From NCBI RefSeq assembly GCF_003217325.1, contig NZ_QJTI01000020.1, positions 34,258-84,630 on the forward strand: a DNA stretch of 50,373 bases. The letters are read 5' to 3'. Positions 8,280 to 16,802 of the stretch are shown piece by piece. Position 1 is the stretch's first letter; the number at the start of each line of letters is the position of its first letter. Origin of the DNA: Rhodopseudomonas faecalis (GTDB lineage: Bacteria > Pseudomonadota > Alphaproteobacteria > Rhizobiales > Xanthobacteraceae). The notes under the pieces were generated by a model. That model was not told the origin of the DNA and ran no database searches. It saw only the letters and a list, made by a program, of their open reading frames with translations. The position numbers were made by a program, and so were the translations under genes.

Positions 8280-9335
8280 TCAAATCGCCGCGTGCGGCGC
8301 TTCGGCCGATGGCAGAACAGTTGCGGCGCGAACTTCCTTGTGCTGCACGCCGGTGACATTGTCGATGAAGGCCTTGGCCGACGCTTCCCAGGTCTGGCGC
8401 GCGGCGAATTCCTGGCACGTCTGCCGCGACAGAGTCAGCGCCTGCAGGCAGGCGCTGCGCAGATCCTCGCTGAGCGCGCCGACCGGGGCGTCGCCGATCA
8501 CGTCGCGCGGCCCGGTAACCGGGAACGCGGCAACCGGCACGCCGGTCGCAAGGGCCTCCAGCAGCACCAGCCCAAATGTGTCGGTGCGGCTCGGGAACAC
8601 GAACACGTCGGCCATCGCATAGGCCTCGGCCAGCGCCGCGCCATGCATCGCGCCCAGAAACACCGCGTCGGGGAACCGGCGTTGCAGCTCGGCGCGCGCC
8701 GGGCCATCGCCGACCACCACCTTGGTGCCGGGCAGATCGAGCGCCAGGAAGGCGTCGAGATTCTTCTCGACCGCAACCCGGCCGACGCACAGAAAAATCG
8801 GCCGCGCCAGATCGGTCGACACCGAGCGCGGGTGGAACAGTTTGGTATCAACGCCGCGTGGCCACAGCACCACATTGCGGAACCCGCGACCGCGTAGTTC
8901 GTCGGCCAGCGCCGGCGTTGCCGCCATCACCGCCTGGCTCGGACCATGGAAGCGACGCAGCCAGGCCCACACCCAGGATTCCGGGATCGGCGCCCGCGCG
9001 GACACGTATTCCGGAAAGCGGGTGTGAAAACTGGTGGTAAAGCGCAGGCCATGCTTGCGGCAATAGCGCCGCACCAAGACGCCGATCGGCCCTTCGGTGG
9101 CGATGTGGATGCTGTCGGCGCGCGCCTGCTCGATCAGTTGCGCGATCTTGCCCGGCCCCGGCAGCGCCACCCGCAGATCGGGGTAGCTCGGCAGCGCCAC
9201 GGTGCGGAACGATTGCGGCGTCAGGAACACGATTTCGACGCCGAGCGATTTGGCGGCGTCGGCCATCATATTGAGGGTGCGCACCACGCCGTTGACCTGC
9301 GGGTGCCACGCATCGGTTGCGATCAGAATACGCAT
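8280..9335 (-). CDS. GT4-family glycosyltransferase (Agt-like, next to plcP)
   Basis: Retaining GT-B glycosyltransferase of family GT4, 351 residues. The N-terminal MRILIATDAWHPQVNG segment and the C-terminal nucleotide-sugar site with FPSRTDTFGLVLLEALATGVPVAA, including the E-x7-E motif, are typical. Its start overlaps the upstream metallophosphatase stop by one base (TGATG), so the two are co-translated. That pair matches the PlcP-Agt arrangement described in alphaproteobacteria, where PlcP strips phospholipid headgroups to diacylglycerol and Agt glycosylates it. The role in making glycolipids is therefore inferred from context; sugar and acceptor are unknown. Confidence 0.82.
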   Translation of the reverse strand: MRILIATDAWHPQVNGVVRTLNMMADAAKSLGVEIVFLTPQSFRTVALPSYPDLRVALPGPGKIAQLIEQARADSIHIATEGPIGVLVRRYCRKHGLRFTTSFHTRFPEYVSARAPIPESWVWAWLRRFHGPSQAVMAATPALADELRGRGFRNVVLWPRGVDTKLFHPRSVSTDLARPIFLCVGRVAVEKNLDAFLALDLPGTKVVVGDGPARAELQRRFPDAVFLGAMHGAALAEAYAMADVFVFPSRTDTFGLVLLEALATGVPVAAFPVTGPRDVIGDAPVGALSEDLRSACLQALTLSRQTCQEFAARQTWEASAKAFIDNVTGVQHKEVRAATVLPSAEAPHAAI

Positions 9336-10132
9336 CAGGCAGCCCGCGCGGCGATGGTGGGCAACGAAGCCGGCTGGTTGGCGACTTCGGTCCAGGTGAT
9401 GATTTCAAAGCGGCCGTCTTCATGCTCGGCGAGCGCCGTGCAGCTTTCGACCCAGTCGCCGCAATTCATGTAGCGGATGCCATGCTCGTCGCGGATGGTG
9501 GCGTAGTGGATGTGGCCGCAGATCACGCCGTCGGCACCATGGCGGCGCGCTTCATTGGCGAGCGTTTCCTCAAAGGCGCCGATGTAATTGACGGCGTTCT
9601 TGACCTTCTGCTTGGCCCATTGCGACAGCGACCAATATGGAAAGCCGACCAGGCGGCGCAGCGCGTTCACCAGCCGGTTGGCCTTGATCGCGAAGTCATA
9701 GGCCTTGTCGCCGAGATGGGCGAGCCAGCGCGCGTGCTGCACCACGAGGTCGAACATGTCGCCGTGGATCACCAGATATTTGCGGCCGTCGACGCCGGTG
9801 TGCATCGCGTTTTCCACCACTTCGATGCCGCCGAAATGGGTGCCGTAGTAGTTGCGCAGAAACTCGTCATGATTGCCGGGCACATAGACCACGCGGGCGC
9901 CCTTGCGCGCCTTGCGCAGCAGTTTTTGCACGAAGTCGTTGTGCGCCTGCGGCCAGTACCAGTGTGACTTCAGCGCCCAGCCATCGACGATATCGCCGAC
10001 CAGATAGATGGTGGCCGCGTCATGGACCCGCAGGAAATCGAGCAGCTTGTTGGCTTGGCAACCGCGCGCGCCAAGATGAACATCGGAGATGAACAACGTT
10101 CGGAAGCGCCGTTCGGGAATGTCGTCGCTCAT
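9335..10132 (-). CDS. Calcineurin-like metallophosphatase (PlcP / LpxH-like)
   Basis: Two-metal phosphoesterase of 265 residues with metal-binding motifs in order: DVHLG (17-21), GDIVDG (46-51), GNHDE (86-90), IHGD (122-125) and GHIH (about 203-206). It is usually annotated as a UDP-2,3-diacylglucosamine diphosphatase, but it is also the family of PlcP, a phospholipase C-like enzyme that makes diacylglycerol from membrane phospholipids. The immediately overlapping GT4 gene and the upstream PmtA-like gene favour PlcP. No PHO-box-like CTGTCAT repeat was found upstream, so control by phosphate starvation is not shown. AAGGGG lies 9 nt before the ATG. Confidence 0.82.
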   Translation of the reverse strand: MSDDIPERRFRTLFISDVHLGARGCQANKLLDFLRVHDAATIYLVGDIVDGWALKSHWYWPQAHNDFVQKLLRKARKGARVVYVPGNHDEFLRNYYGTHFGGIEVVENAMHTGVDGRKYLVIHGDMFDLVVQHARWLAHLGDKAYDFAIKANRLVNALRRLVGFPYWSLSQWAKQKVKNAVNYIGAFEETLANEARRHGADGVICGHIHYATIRDEHGIRYMNCGDWVESCTALAEHEDGRFEIITWTEVANQPASLPTIAARAA

Positions 10133-10156
10133 TGCGTCATACCCCTTCTACAGCCG

Positions 10157-10175
10157 CCATCATCAATGATGATGG
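10157..10175. promoter_or_regulatory. 9-bp dyad upstream of metallophosphatase gene
   Basis: CCATCATCA, one base, then TGATGATGG: a near-continuous palindrome 25 nt upstream of the metallophosphatase start and just past the stop of the PmtA-like gene. The position suits an operator or an mRNA hairpin affecting the downstream pair. No binding protein can be named. Confidence 0.3.
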
Positions 10176-10185
10176 TCTTGTCGTC

Positions 10186-10845
10186 TCATGCCGCCAGCGG
10201 CGTGGGTGTCTTTTCAAAGCAAACCAATGTGTAAAGACCGAAGGGGCGGAGCTTGCGTCGCTCGATCAGCACCGCTTCCTTGGTGGATTGCGCCCAGGCC
10301 TGCAGCCGGGCGAATGGAAATTCCGGACGCAGCCCGAGATTGCGGGTGCGCTGCGCCGTCCAGCGCTCGACCGCTGCGGCGACGCCGACTTCTGAGTACA
10401 GATGATTGACGAGAATGATGCGGCCGCCGGGCTTCACCACGCGGTGGCATTCCGACAGCACCAGCTCGGGATTCTCGACCAGCGTGATCACGAATTGCGC
10501 CACCACGCAGTCGAAACTGGCGTCGGCAAAGCTCATGCGGTGCGCATCCATCTGCAACACCTGCTTGACCCAGGGATAGCGGCCGCTGTCCATCTTGGCG
10601 CGGGCCTTCTCCAGCATCGGCGCGCTAAGATCGATGCCGGTGACCTCGGTCGAGGCGTCGTAATCGTCGAACGACAGGCCGGTGCCGACGCCGACCTCCA
10701 GCACCTTGCCGCCGATCGCCCGGGCTTCCGCAGCGGCCGCGCGCCGCCCCTTCAGCATCACGGGTCCGCAGATCACGTCGTAAATGGGAGCCCAGCGGGC
10801 ATAGGCGGTTTCAATAGTGGATCTGTCGAGGTCGGGTGTCATCAA
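10186..10845 (-). CDS. pmtA: Class I SAM methyltransferase, PmtA-like (phosphatidylethanolamine N-methyltransferase)
   Basis: SAM-dependent methyltransferase of 219 residues with motif I VLEVGVGTG (48-56), a motif II acidic turn GIDLS and a post-motif region VVKPGGRIILVNH. The N-terminal YARWAPIYDVICG segment and length fit the soluble Rhodobacter/Bradyrhizobium-type PmtA, which methylates phosphatidylethanolamine towards phosphatidylcholine on the inner face of the membrane. It starts with two adjacent ATGs (10845 and 10842). It sits 53 nt upstream of the metallophosphatase, forming a lipid-themed minus-strand group. Related small methyltransferases (UbiE-like) remain an alternative. Confidence 0.72.
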   Translation of the reverse strand: MMTPDLDRSTIETAYARWAPIYDVICGPVMLKGRRAAAAEARAIGGKVLEVGVGTGLSFDDYDASTEVTGIDLSAPMLEKARAKMDSGRYPWVKQVLQMDAHRMSFADASFDCVVAQFVITLVENPELVLSECHRVVKPGGRIILVNHLYSEVGVAAAVERWTAQRTRNLGLRPEFPFARLQAWAQSTKEAVLIERRKLRPFGLYTLVCFEKTPTPLAA

Positions 10846-10954
10846 TTCAGCCGTCGAATCTCAACTTGCAACAGGACTGCGGATAGCAGCCCTGTGCGAC
10901 GGCTAGACGACAGCGCCCTCATCCTTGCGGACGACAGCGCCGTCAGCAGCCGGT

Positions 10955-11761
10955 TCAGGCGGGATTGATGCCGTAGAAATGATGGATCGGGCCGTGGCCA
11001 TGGCCGACCGTGACGCGGTCGGCGGCGGCAATGGCGCCGCTGATCCAGGTCTTGGCGTTGCGCGCGGCGGTTTCGATATCGGCGCCCTTGGCCAGTTCCG
11101 CGGCGATCGCCGAGGACAGCGAACAGCCGGTGCCGTGGGTGTTCTTGGTGGCGATCCGGGGTGCGGCCAACGCCAGCGTGCCGGCGGCGCTGACCAGATA
11201 ATCGGTGCTGGACGGCCCCTGGCCGTGGCCACCCTTGATCAGCACCGCGCCGCAGCCAAGCTGCAGCAGCCGGCGGCCCTGCCCTTCGATCTCGCCGACG
11301 CTGGTGGCGACCTGCTCGCCGAGCAGCGCGGCGGCTTCCGGCAGATTGGGCGTAATCAACTGCACCTTCGGCACCAATCGCAGGCGCAGCGCGTCGATCG
11401 CATCCGGCGCCAGCAGCTTGTCGCCGGAGGTGGCGATCATCACCGGATCGAGCACCAGCTGCGCCGGCTGCCAACGCGCCAGCCCGGCGGCGATCGCCTC
11501 GATCGCCTCGCGCCGCGACACCATGCCGATCTTGACCGCGCCGACTGCGAGATCCGAGAACACCGCATCGATCTGCGCGGTGATGAACTCCGGCGGCACG
11601 TCATGAACGCCGGTCACGCCTTGGGTGTTTTGCGCCGTGAGCGCGGTGATCACCGAGGCGCCATAGACGCCGCGCGCCGCAAAACTCTTCAGGTCAGCCT
11701 GAATGCCGGCGCCGCCGCTGGAGTCGGAACCGGCGATGGTCAGAGCGATCGGTGTGGGCAT
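10955..11761 (-). CDS. thiD: Bifunctional hydroxymethylpyrimidine kinase/phosphomethylpyrimidine kinase
   Basis: Phosphorylates HMP and then HMP-phosphate to HMP-PP for thiamine synthesis. The 268-residue protein begins with the diagnostic AGSDSSGGAGIQADLKSF, has an IGMVS segment, the DPVM substrate motif and the ribokinase-family anion hole GTGCSLSSAIAA (THGTGC). Length is standard. It stands alone, without other thi genes and without a visible TPP riboswitch in the 125 nt upstream. Confidence 0.93.
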   Translation of the reverse strand: MPTPIALTIAGSDSSGGAGIQADLKSFAARGVYGASVITALTAQNTQGVTGVHDVPPEFITAQIDAVFSDLAVGAVKIGMVSRREAIEAIAAGLARWQPAQLVLDPVMIATSGDKLLAPDAIDALRLRLVPKVQLITPNLPEAAALLGEQVATSVGEIEGQGRRLLQLGCGAVLIKGGHGQGPSSTDYLVSAAGTLALAAPRIATKNTHGTGCSLSSAIAAELAKGADIETAARNAKTWISGAIAAADRVTVGHGHGPIHHFYGINPA

Positions 11762-11886
11762 CTGCGGCTCATGGGCGTGACAATGACTGGCTGGTGGTAT
11801 CGTGCCTCCCGGCTGCCGGCAAGCCGGCTTGCCACGGCCTACGGTTTTGGGCTTGATGGCCGCAACAGACGTCCCGGAGAGATGCG

Positions 11887-12141
11887 ATGATTCCCTTCTT
11901 TGTTCAGTTCAAATGCGAGCTCGGCAAATCCTACTCGGTTGCCAATGCGATTGCAGAAGCTGAGATCGCCTCCGAGATTTACTCGACCGCCGGCGACTAT
12001 GATCTGCTGGTCAAATTCTACGTCGAGAAGGAAACCGATATCGGCCACTTCATTGCCGAGAAGGTGCAGACCATTCCCGGCATTCGCGACACCTACACCA
12101 TCATTACCTTCAAGGCGTTCGGCACGCGGCGTCAGAGCTGA
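11887..12141 (+). CDS. Stand-alone AsnC/Lrp-type ligand-binding (RAM) domain protein
   Basis: Small protein of 84 residues equal to the effector-binding half of Lrp/AsnC regulators, without a helix-turn-helix. Residues such as GDYDLLVKFYVEKETDIGHF and the closing TIITFKAF are characteristic. Such proteins bind amino acids and may form mixed oligomers with full-length Lrp regulators; that role is inference. The gene is preceded by a GAGAGATGCG stretch and is transcribed divergently from thiD. Confidence 0.8.
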   Translation: MIPFFVQFKCELGKSYSVANAIAEAEIASEIYSTAGDYDLLVKFYVEKETDIGHFIAEKVQTIPGIRDTYTIITFKAFGTRRQS

Positions 12142-12224
12142 CCGGCATCACGGCCGGCACTCCGCCGACCGTTGGTGGCTTCCCCGCCTGACGGCTCGAT
12201 TTCAGCCAGCCGCGTTTGGCCGGC

Positions 12225-13145
12225 TCATTTCGCGCGCGGCGGCCGCGGCGGGCCGTCTACCGCCGGCAGCGATTTCAGATACAGCGCCATCGCCTTGCGA
12301 TCCTCGGCGCTGAGCAGCGCGGTGTTGCGGATCACCCGCGCCATCGAGCCGCCCGCGGTGTCGCCTTCCGGGGTCTGTCCGGTCTCGAGGAAATAAGCGA
12401 GATCGTTCTCGCTCCAATCCGCCAGCCCCTTTTGGGTGATGTTCGGCACCCAGCCCTTGCCTTCCGGATTCGGCCCGCCGGCGAAGCGCTGCGCGGCGAT
12501 GATGCCGCCGAGCGCATTGCGCGGGCTGTGGCATTCGGCGCAGTGGCCGAGCCCGTTGACCAGATAGGCGCCCCGGTTCCAGGCCGGCGACTGCGCCGGG
12601 TCCGGCGCAAAAGGCTGGTCGTTGAAGAACAGCAGCTTCCAGATGCCGATATTGCGGCGGATGTTGAACGGAAACGGCAGTTCATGATCGGGCGCCTTGC
12701 CGCTGACCGCGGGCAGCGTCTTCAGATAGGCGTACAGATCGCGGGCGTCGTCGAGCTTGACCAGGTGATAGGAGCCATAGGGAAACGCCGGATAGTAATG
12801 CGACGCCGCTGGCGAAGTGCCCTTCAGCACCGCGTCGAGAAAATCCCGCTCGCTCCATTTGCCGATGCCGTCGCGCGGATCGGATGAGATGTTGGGCACA
12901 TGGAAGGTGCCGAACGGCGAAGTCAGCGCCAGGCCGCCGCCGAGGTGGGTGCGATCGGACTGCCCCGGCGAGGCGTGGCAGGAGGCACAGCCGCCGGCGT
13001 TGAACACGGTCTCGCCATTGCCAAGATCGGCGCTGCGCGCCGTCAGTTTGCTGGTGTCGATCATGGCCGGGGCGGTCGCGACCCAATAGAAGCCAAATCC
13101 CAGCAGGGCCGCCACAATGGCGATCGAGAGAATGCGTTTGGTCAC
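12225..13145 (-). CDS. Exported diheme c-type cytochrome
   Basis: Periplasmic electron carrier. I prefer the GTG at 13145, with GGAG 5 nt upstream; longer in-frame versions have no signal peptide at their N-terminus. The 306-residue product starts with a basic residue and a hydrophobic signal/anchor (ILSIAIVAALLGFGFYWVA), then has two heme sites, CASCH and CAECH, each in its own cytochrome c domain with conserved later methionine candidates. This is the form found beside membrane-associated molybdenum hydroxylases and alcohol dehydrogenases, passing electrons to the respiratory chain. The hydroxylase large-subunit gene upstream fits that. Confidence 0.85.
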   Translation of the reverse strand: MTKRILSIAIVAALLGFGFYWVATAPAMIDTSKLTARSADLGNGETVFNAGGCASCHASPGQSDRTHLGGGLALTSPFGTFHVPNISSDPRDGIGKWSERDFLDAVLKGTSPAASHYYPAFPYGSYHLVKLDDARDLYAYLKTLPAVSGKAPDHELPFPFNIRRNIGIWKLLFFNDQPFAPDPAQSPAWNRGAYLVNGLGHCAECHSPRNALGGIIAAQRFAGGPNPEGKGWVPNITQKGLADWSENDLAYFLETGQTPEGDTAGGSMARVIRNTALLSAEDRKAMALYLKSLPAVDGPPRPPRAK

Positions 13146-13277
13146 GGCAGCTCCGAACTCAGTTGGCGCGGAGCGGTGCTTAATCAGCCCGCTCCGCCTC
13201 TTGCTCGCCTGCAGGGCCGGGGTGATCGCCGCGCCGCCTTGCACCTCGCCCGGCCGCGCGCCGTCACCCCGCTCGCG

Positions 13278-13727
13278 TTACAGGTTCTTCACGCGGAAAC
13301 CCTCGTGGCAATTGCCGCATTGTTTCGTGATGGTCGGCAGCGTCGCCTTCAGGCTGTCGAGATCCTTGATCTTGCCGGTGGCATCGCTGACCGCCTTGGT
13401 GAAGCTGGCGATCTGCGCGTTGAACTCGGTGCGATTGGTCCAGATCTTCGGCGAGGCGCTATAGTCGCCATCGGTCTCGATGCCCTTGACGCTGTCGGGG
13501 AATTGATCCGGCAGTTTCTTGGCGAGATCACTCAGCTGGCTGAGCGCGCCATCGACGGCGGCTTGATCATACGGCTTGTCGCCCTTGACCATGGCGCCCA
13601 GCACGCCGCCGAGGCTCTTGCCGCTGTTCTTCATCAAGGTCTGGGTCTGCGCCACCACATTCTGCTGCGCGACGACAACGCTGGTACCAAGCAACAGGCT
13701 GCCTACAACGACGACGGTTCGCAACAT
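13278..13727 (-). CDS. Class II cytochrome c (cytochrome c'/c-556 family)
   Basis: Periplasmic four-helix-bundle cytochrome. The ATG at 13727 has AGGGAG 7 nt upstream and yields 149 residues: a signal peptide (MLRTVVVVGSLLLGTSVVVA then QQ) and a single CGNCH heme site near the C-terminus, the hallmark of the class II fold. Members carry electrons or bind small gases; whether the sixth ligand is present cannot be decided from sequence alone. It lies between the molybdenum hydroxylase large-subunit gene and the diheme cytochrome, all on the minus strand, so it may belong to the same electron path. Confidence 0.86.
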   Translation of the reverse strand: MLRTVVVVGSLLLGTSVVVAQQNVVAQTQTLMKNSGKSLGGVLGAMVKGDKPYDQAAVDGALSQLSDLAKKLPDQFPDSVKGIETDGDYSASPKIWTNRTEFNAQIASFTKAVSDATGKIKDLDSLKATLPTITKQCGNCHEGFRVKNL

Positions 13728-13916
13728 TCGATCGCTCCCTGATGATGACGACAAGTTGGATGACGCAGCGCAGCGGACTGGATCATCCACCGCTGCGTAG
13801 CACGGCGCTTAGTCGGTAGCAGATAATCGCCGCTGTCAACAGTGTGGCAGATCGCGCCACGCAGCGCAGCCAGATGACGATACCACCGTCGCACGAGCGT
13901 CATGATGGCGAGCCTC

Positions 13917-16220
13917 CTACAGCCGATGCAGCCGCTGCTGGTCGCGGATCGCCATCCACACCCGCTCCGGCGTCGCCGGCATATCGATGTGGTCGATCCG
14001 ATATTCCCGCCACAGCGCATCGATGATGGCGTTGATCAGCGCCGGGCAGGAGCCGATCGCGCCCGCTTCGCCGGCGCCTTTGACGCCGAGCGGATTGGTC
14101 TGGCACGGCACGTTCTGGGTCTCGAAGGTGATCGAGGGCGCATCGGCGGCGCGCGGCAGCGCGTAGTCCATCAAACTGCCGGTGACTAACTGGCCGTCCT
14201 CGTCATAGACCGCGCGCTCCATCAAGGCCTGGCCGATGCCCTGCACGGTGCCGCCATGCACCTGGCCGGCGAGCAGCAGCGGATTGAGCGTGACGCCGAA
14301 ATCATCGACCACCACGTAATTGACCACCACCACCTGGCCGGTGTCCGGATCGATCTCGACTTCGACCAGATGGGTGCCGTTCGGAAAGGTGCCATCGGCG
14401 CTGGAGAATTTTTCGGATGCGGTCAATTTCGCCGGATCGACGCTTTTGCGCTGCGCCAGCTCGGCAAAGCTGATGATGCGATCCGTGCCGACGATGCGGA
14501 TCGCGCCGTCCTCGATTTCAAGATCGCCGGCGCCGACTTCCAGCAGATCAGCCGCGATGTCGCGTAGTTGCGCGCCGAGCTTGTGGCTGGCGCGCGCGAC
14601 ACTGACGCCGCCCGAGGGGATCGAGGCCGAACCGCCAGTGCCGAGCCCGGTGGCGATCCGGTCGGTATCGCCCTGCACGACATGAACCCGTTCCGGCGGC
14701 AATCGCAATTGCTCGGCAACGAGCTGCGCATAAGCGGTGTGATGGCCCTGGCCGCTCGACTGCGTGCCGATCAGCACGATGACGTCGCCATGCTGATCGA
14801 GCTGCACCTGCGCGGTTTCCTCGCCCATGGTGCCGCATACTTCGACATAGCTCGCCAAGCCCATGCCGCGCAGCCGGCCTTGCTTCTTCGCCGCCTTGAG
14901 GCGCTTTGGAAACTGCTTCCAGTCGCCCAGCTCCATGGCGCGTTTCAGATGCGCGGCGAAATCGCCGGAATCATACACCTTGCCGGTCGCGGTGGTGTAA
15001 GGCAGCGCGCGCGGCGGGATGAAATTCTTGCGGCGGATGGCGTCCGGCGTCATGCCGAGCTTGCGCGCGGCGGCATCGACCAGCCGCTCGATCACATAGG
15101 CCGCTTCGGGACGGCCGGCGCCGCGATAGGCATCGACCGGCACGGTGTTGCTGAACACGGTGCGCACCCGGCAGTGAAAGGCTTGGATGTCGTACAGCCC
15201 CGGCAGCATGTTGGCGCCCGCAAACGGGATGTAGGGTCCGAAGGTCGACAGATACGCGCCCATATCGGCGACGAGATCGACATCCATCGCCAGGAACCGG
15301 CCATCGGCGGCAAGTGCCATCTTCGCGGTGGTGACATTGTCGCGGCCCTGGGCATCGCCGACGAAATGCTCCATGCGCTCGGCATTCCATTTCACCGCGC
15401 GGCGCAGACGTTTGGCGGTGACCGCCAAGAGCGCATATTCGCGATACGGAAACAGCTTGGTACCAAAGCCGCCGCCGACATCGGGGCAGATCACCCGCAT
15501 CTTCTCGGTGGGGATTTTGAGCACCTGCTGGCAGAGAATATCGCGCAGCCGATGGCTGCCCTGGCTGCCAGCGGTCAGCGTCAGCCGGTCGCGCTTGCTA
15601 TCATATTCGCAAACCGCGGCGCGCGGCTCCAAGTAGTTGGTGACGATGCGCGGATTGACGATGCGGATTTCAGCGACCGCATCGGCGGCGGCAAACGCGG
15701 ACTCCACCGCGGCCTTGTCGCCGATCCCGACATCGAACAGCACATTGCCGGAAAATTGCGGCCAGACCTGCGGCGCGCCCGGCTGCAGCGCGCTGACGCT
15801 GCCGGCCACTGCCGGCTGCGGCGTCCATTGCACGTCGATCGCTTCCAGCGCATCGCGCGCCTGCGCCTGGGTTTCCGCAACCACGAACGCCACCGCATCG
15901 CCGACATGGCGCACCTCATCGGCGGCCAGGATCGGATAGTGCGGCGCCTTGAACGGTGCATTCGGCAGATTGAACAGACACGGCAGGCCGCCAAGATCGG
16001 CGACGTCGGCGGCGGTGAACACCGCCAGCACGCCCGGCATAGTGCGAGCGGATTCAACATCGATGGTGAAATGGGCGCGGCCATAGGGCGAGCGCAGCAT
16101 CAGCGCGTGGGCAACGGCGGGCGGCGCGAGGTCGTCCGTGTAGCAGCCCTGGCCGCGCAGCAGCGCGTCATCCTCCTTGCGGCGCACGCTTTGCCCGACG
16201 CCGAACTTGATCGGTGCCAT
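13917..16220 (-). CDS. Molybdenum hydroxylase large subunit, CoxL-like form II
   Basis: Molybdopterin-binding catalytic subunit of the xanthine oxidase/aldehyde oxidase/CO dehydrogenase family. From ATG 16220 (GGCGGAGCG just upstream) it has 767 residues, standard for CoxL. Visible features: an N-terminal GQSVRRKEDDALLRGQGCY segment, DVGGGFGTK, the active-site loop AYRGAGR typical of form II enzymes (form I CO dehydrogenase has AYRCSFR), GTQSSGQGHHTAYAQL, and the catalytic glutamate in KGAGEAGAIG. The [2Fe-2S] small and FAD medium subunits, normally adjacent, are absent from the window. Two c-type cytochrome genes follow on the same strand. Substrate unknown; CO oxidation is unlikely. Confidence 0.88.
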   Translation of the reverse strand: MAPIKFGVGQSVRRKEDDALLRGQGCYTDDLAPPAVAHALMLRSPYGRAHFTIDVESARTMPGVLAVFTAADVADLGGLPCLFNLPNAPFKAPHYPILAADEVRHVGDAVAFVVAETQAQARDALEAIDVQWTPQPAVAGSVSALQPGAPQVWPQFSGNVLFDVGIGDKAAVESAFAAADAVAEIRIVNPRIVTNYLEPRAAVCEYDSKRDRLTLTAGSQGSHRLRDILCQQVLKIPTEKMRVICPDVGGGFGTKLFPYREYALLAVTAKRLRRAVKWNAERMEHFVGDAQGRDNVTTAKMALAADGRFLAMDVDLVADMGAYLSTFGPYIPFAGANMLPGLYDIQAFHCRVRTVFSNTVPVDAYRGAGRPEAAYVIERLVDAAARKLGMTPDAIRRKNFIPPRALPYTTATGKVYDSGDFAAHLKRAMELGDWKQFPKRLKAAKKQGRLRGMGLASYVEVCGTMGEETAQVQLDQHGDVIVLIGTQSSGQGHHTAYAQLVAEQLRLPPERVHVVQGDTDRIATGLGTGGSASIPSGGVSVARASHKLGAQLRDIAADLLEVGAGDLEIEDGAIRIVGTDRIISFAELAQRKSVDPAKLTASEKFSSADGTFPNGTHLVEVEIDPDTGQVVVVNYVVVDDFGVTLNPLLLAGQVHGGTVQGIGQALMERAVYDEDGQLVTGSLMDYALPRAADAPSITFETQNVPCQTNPLGVKGAGEAGAIGSCPALINAIIDALWREYRIDHIDMPATPERVWMAIRDQQRLHRL

Positions 16221-16493
16221 CGCTCCTCCGCCCTCATTGCTTATCGTTGGCGTTATCTTGCGATGGATCGCAGCGGTGTGCAAATCCGGCTTGGCCGCGC
16301 TGTCGTCATGCAGCGCATCACAATTTTGACGACGCGCTCACAAGATCATTGCAGCCACGGTTTCGTGATCCGCAAAGTGCCGCTTCAGAAGCAAGCGGGC
16401 AGATGCAAAACGGGTGCGCTCGACAGCGTCGGCGCACCCGTTGCGGTTCCTGGTAATGTTACGAGCCGGACCGGATCGGACCGGCTGCAAGCA

Positions 16494-16802
16494 TCAATAC
16501 GGGCAGACCACCCGGCCCCAGCGGCGGCTGAAATAGCAGCCCGGGCGCACGATCGGCGCGCCATAGAAGCCGTAGCCACGACCCCAGCCACGGCCATAAC
16601 CGCGACCATAGCCCCGGCCATAGCCGCGACCCCAACCGCCACCGCGACCACCCCAGCCACGGCCGCGCTGCGCGTCGGCAGTAGTGGTGCTGGCGGTGAG
16701 GAACAGCGCCGAGGTACCGACGAGGCTGACGCAATACACGCCAACCAGCGCTACCGCAGCCAAGCAGCGTGCAACGATGCTGCGAGGGACAGTCTGAGCC
16801 AT
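16494..16802 (-). CDS. Small exported Gly/Arg/Tyr-rich repeat protein
   Basis: Not a recognised family. The ATG at 16802 gives 102 residues; an upstream in-frame ATG only adds an unlike segment before the signal. A signal peptide is clear (hydrophobic core LAAVALVGVYCVSLVGTSALFL, cleavage probably after TADA). The mature part is short: a GRGYG/GRGWG repeat (about residues 45-80) encoded by 12-nt DNA units, then a C-terminal YFSRRWGRVVCPY with two cysteines. Such proteins occur as secreted or envelope-associated small proteins in Bradyrhizobiaceae, with unknown roles. A signal peptide plus regular repeats makes it likely real. Confidence 0.68.
   Translation of the reverse strand: MAQTVPRSIVARCLAAVALVGVYCVSLVGTSALFLTASTTTADAQRGRGWGGRGGGWGRGYGRGYGRGYGRGWGRGYGFYGAPIVRPGCYFSRRWGRVVCPY

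Noticed and set aside
10133-10185. PHO box upstream of the PlcP-like gene
   Set aside because: No CTGTCAT-type direct repeats are present; only a 9-bp dyad is seen.
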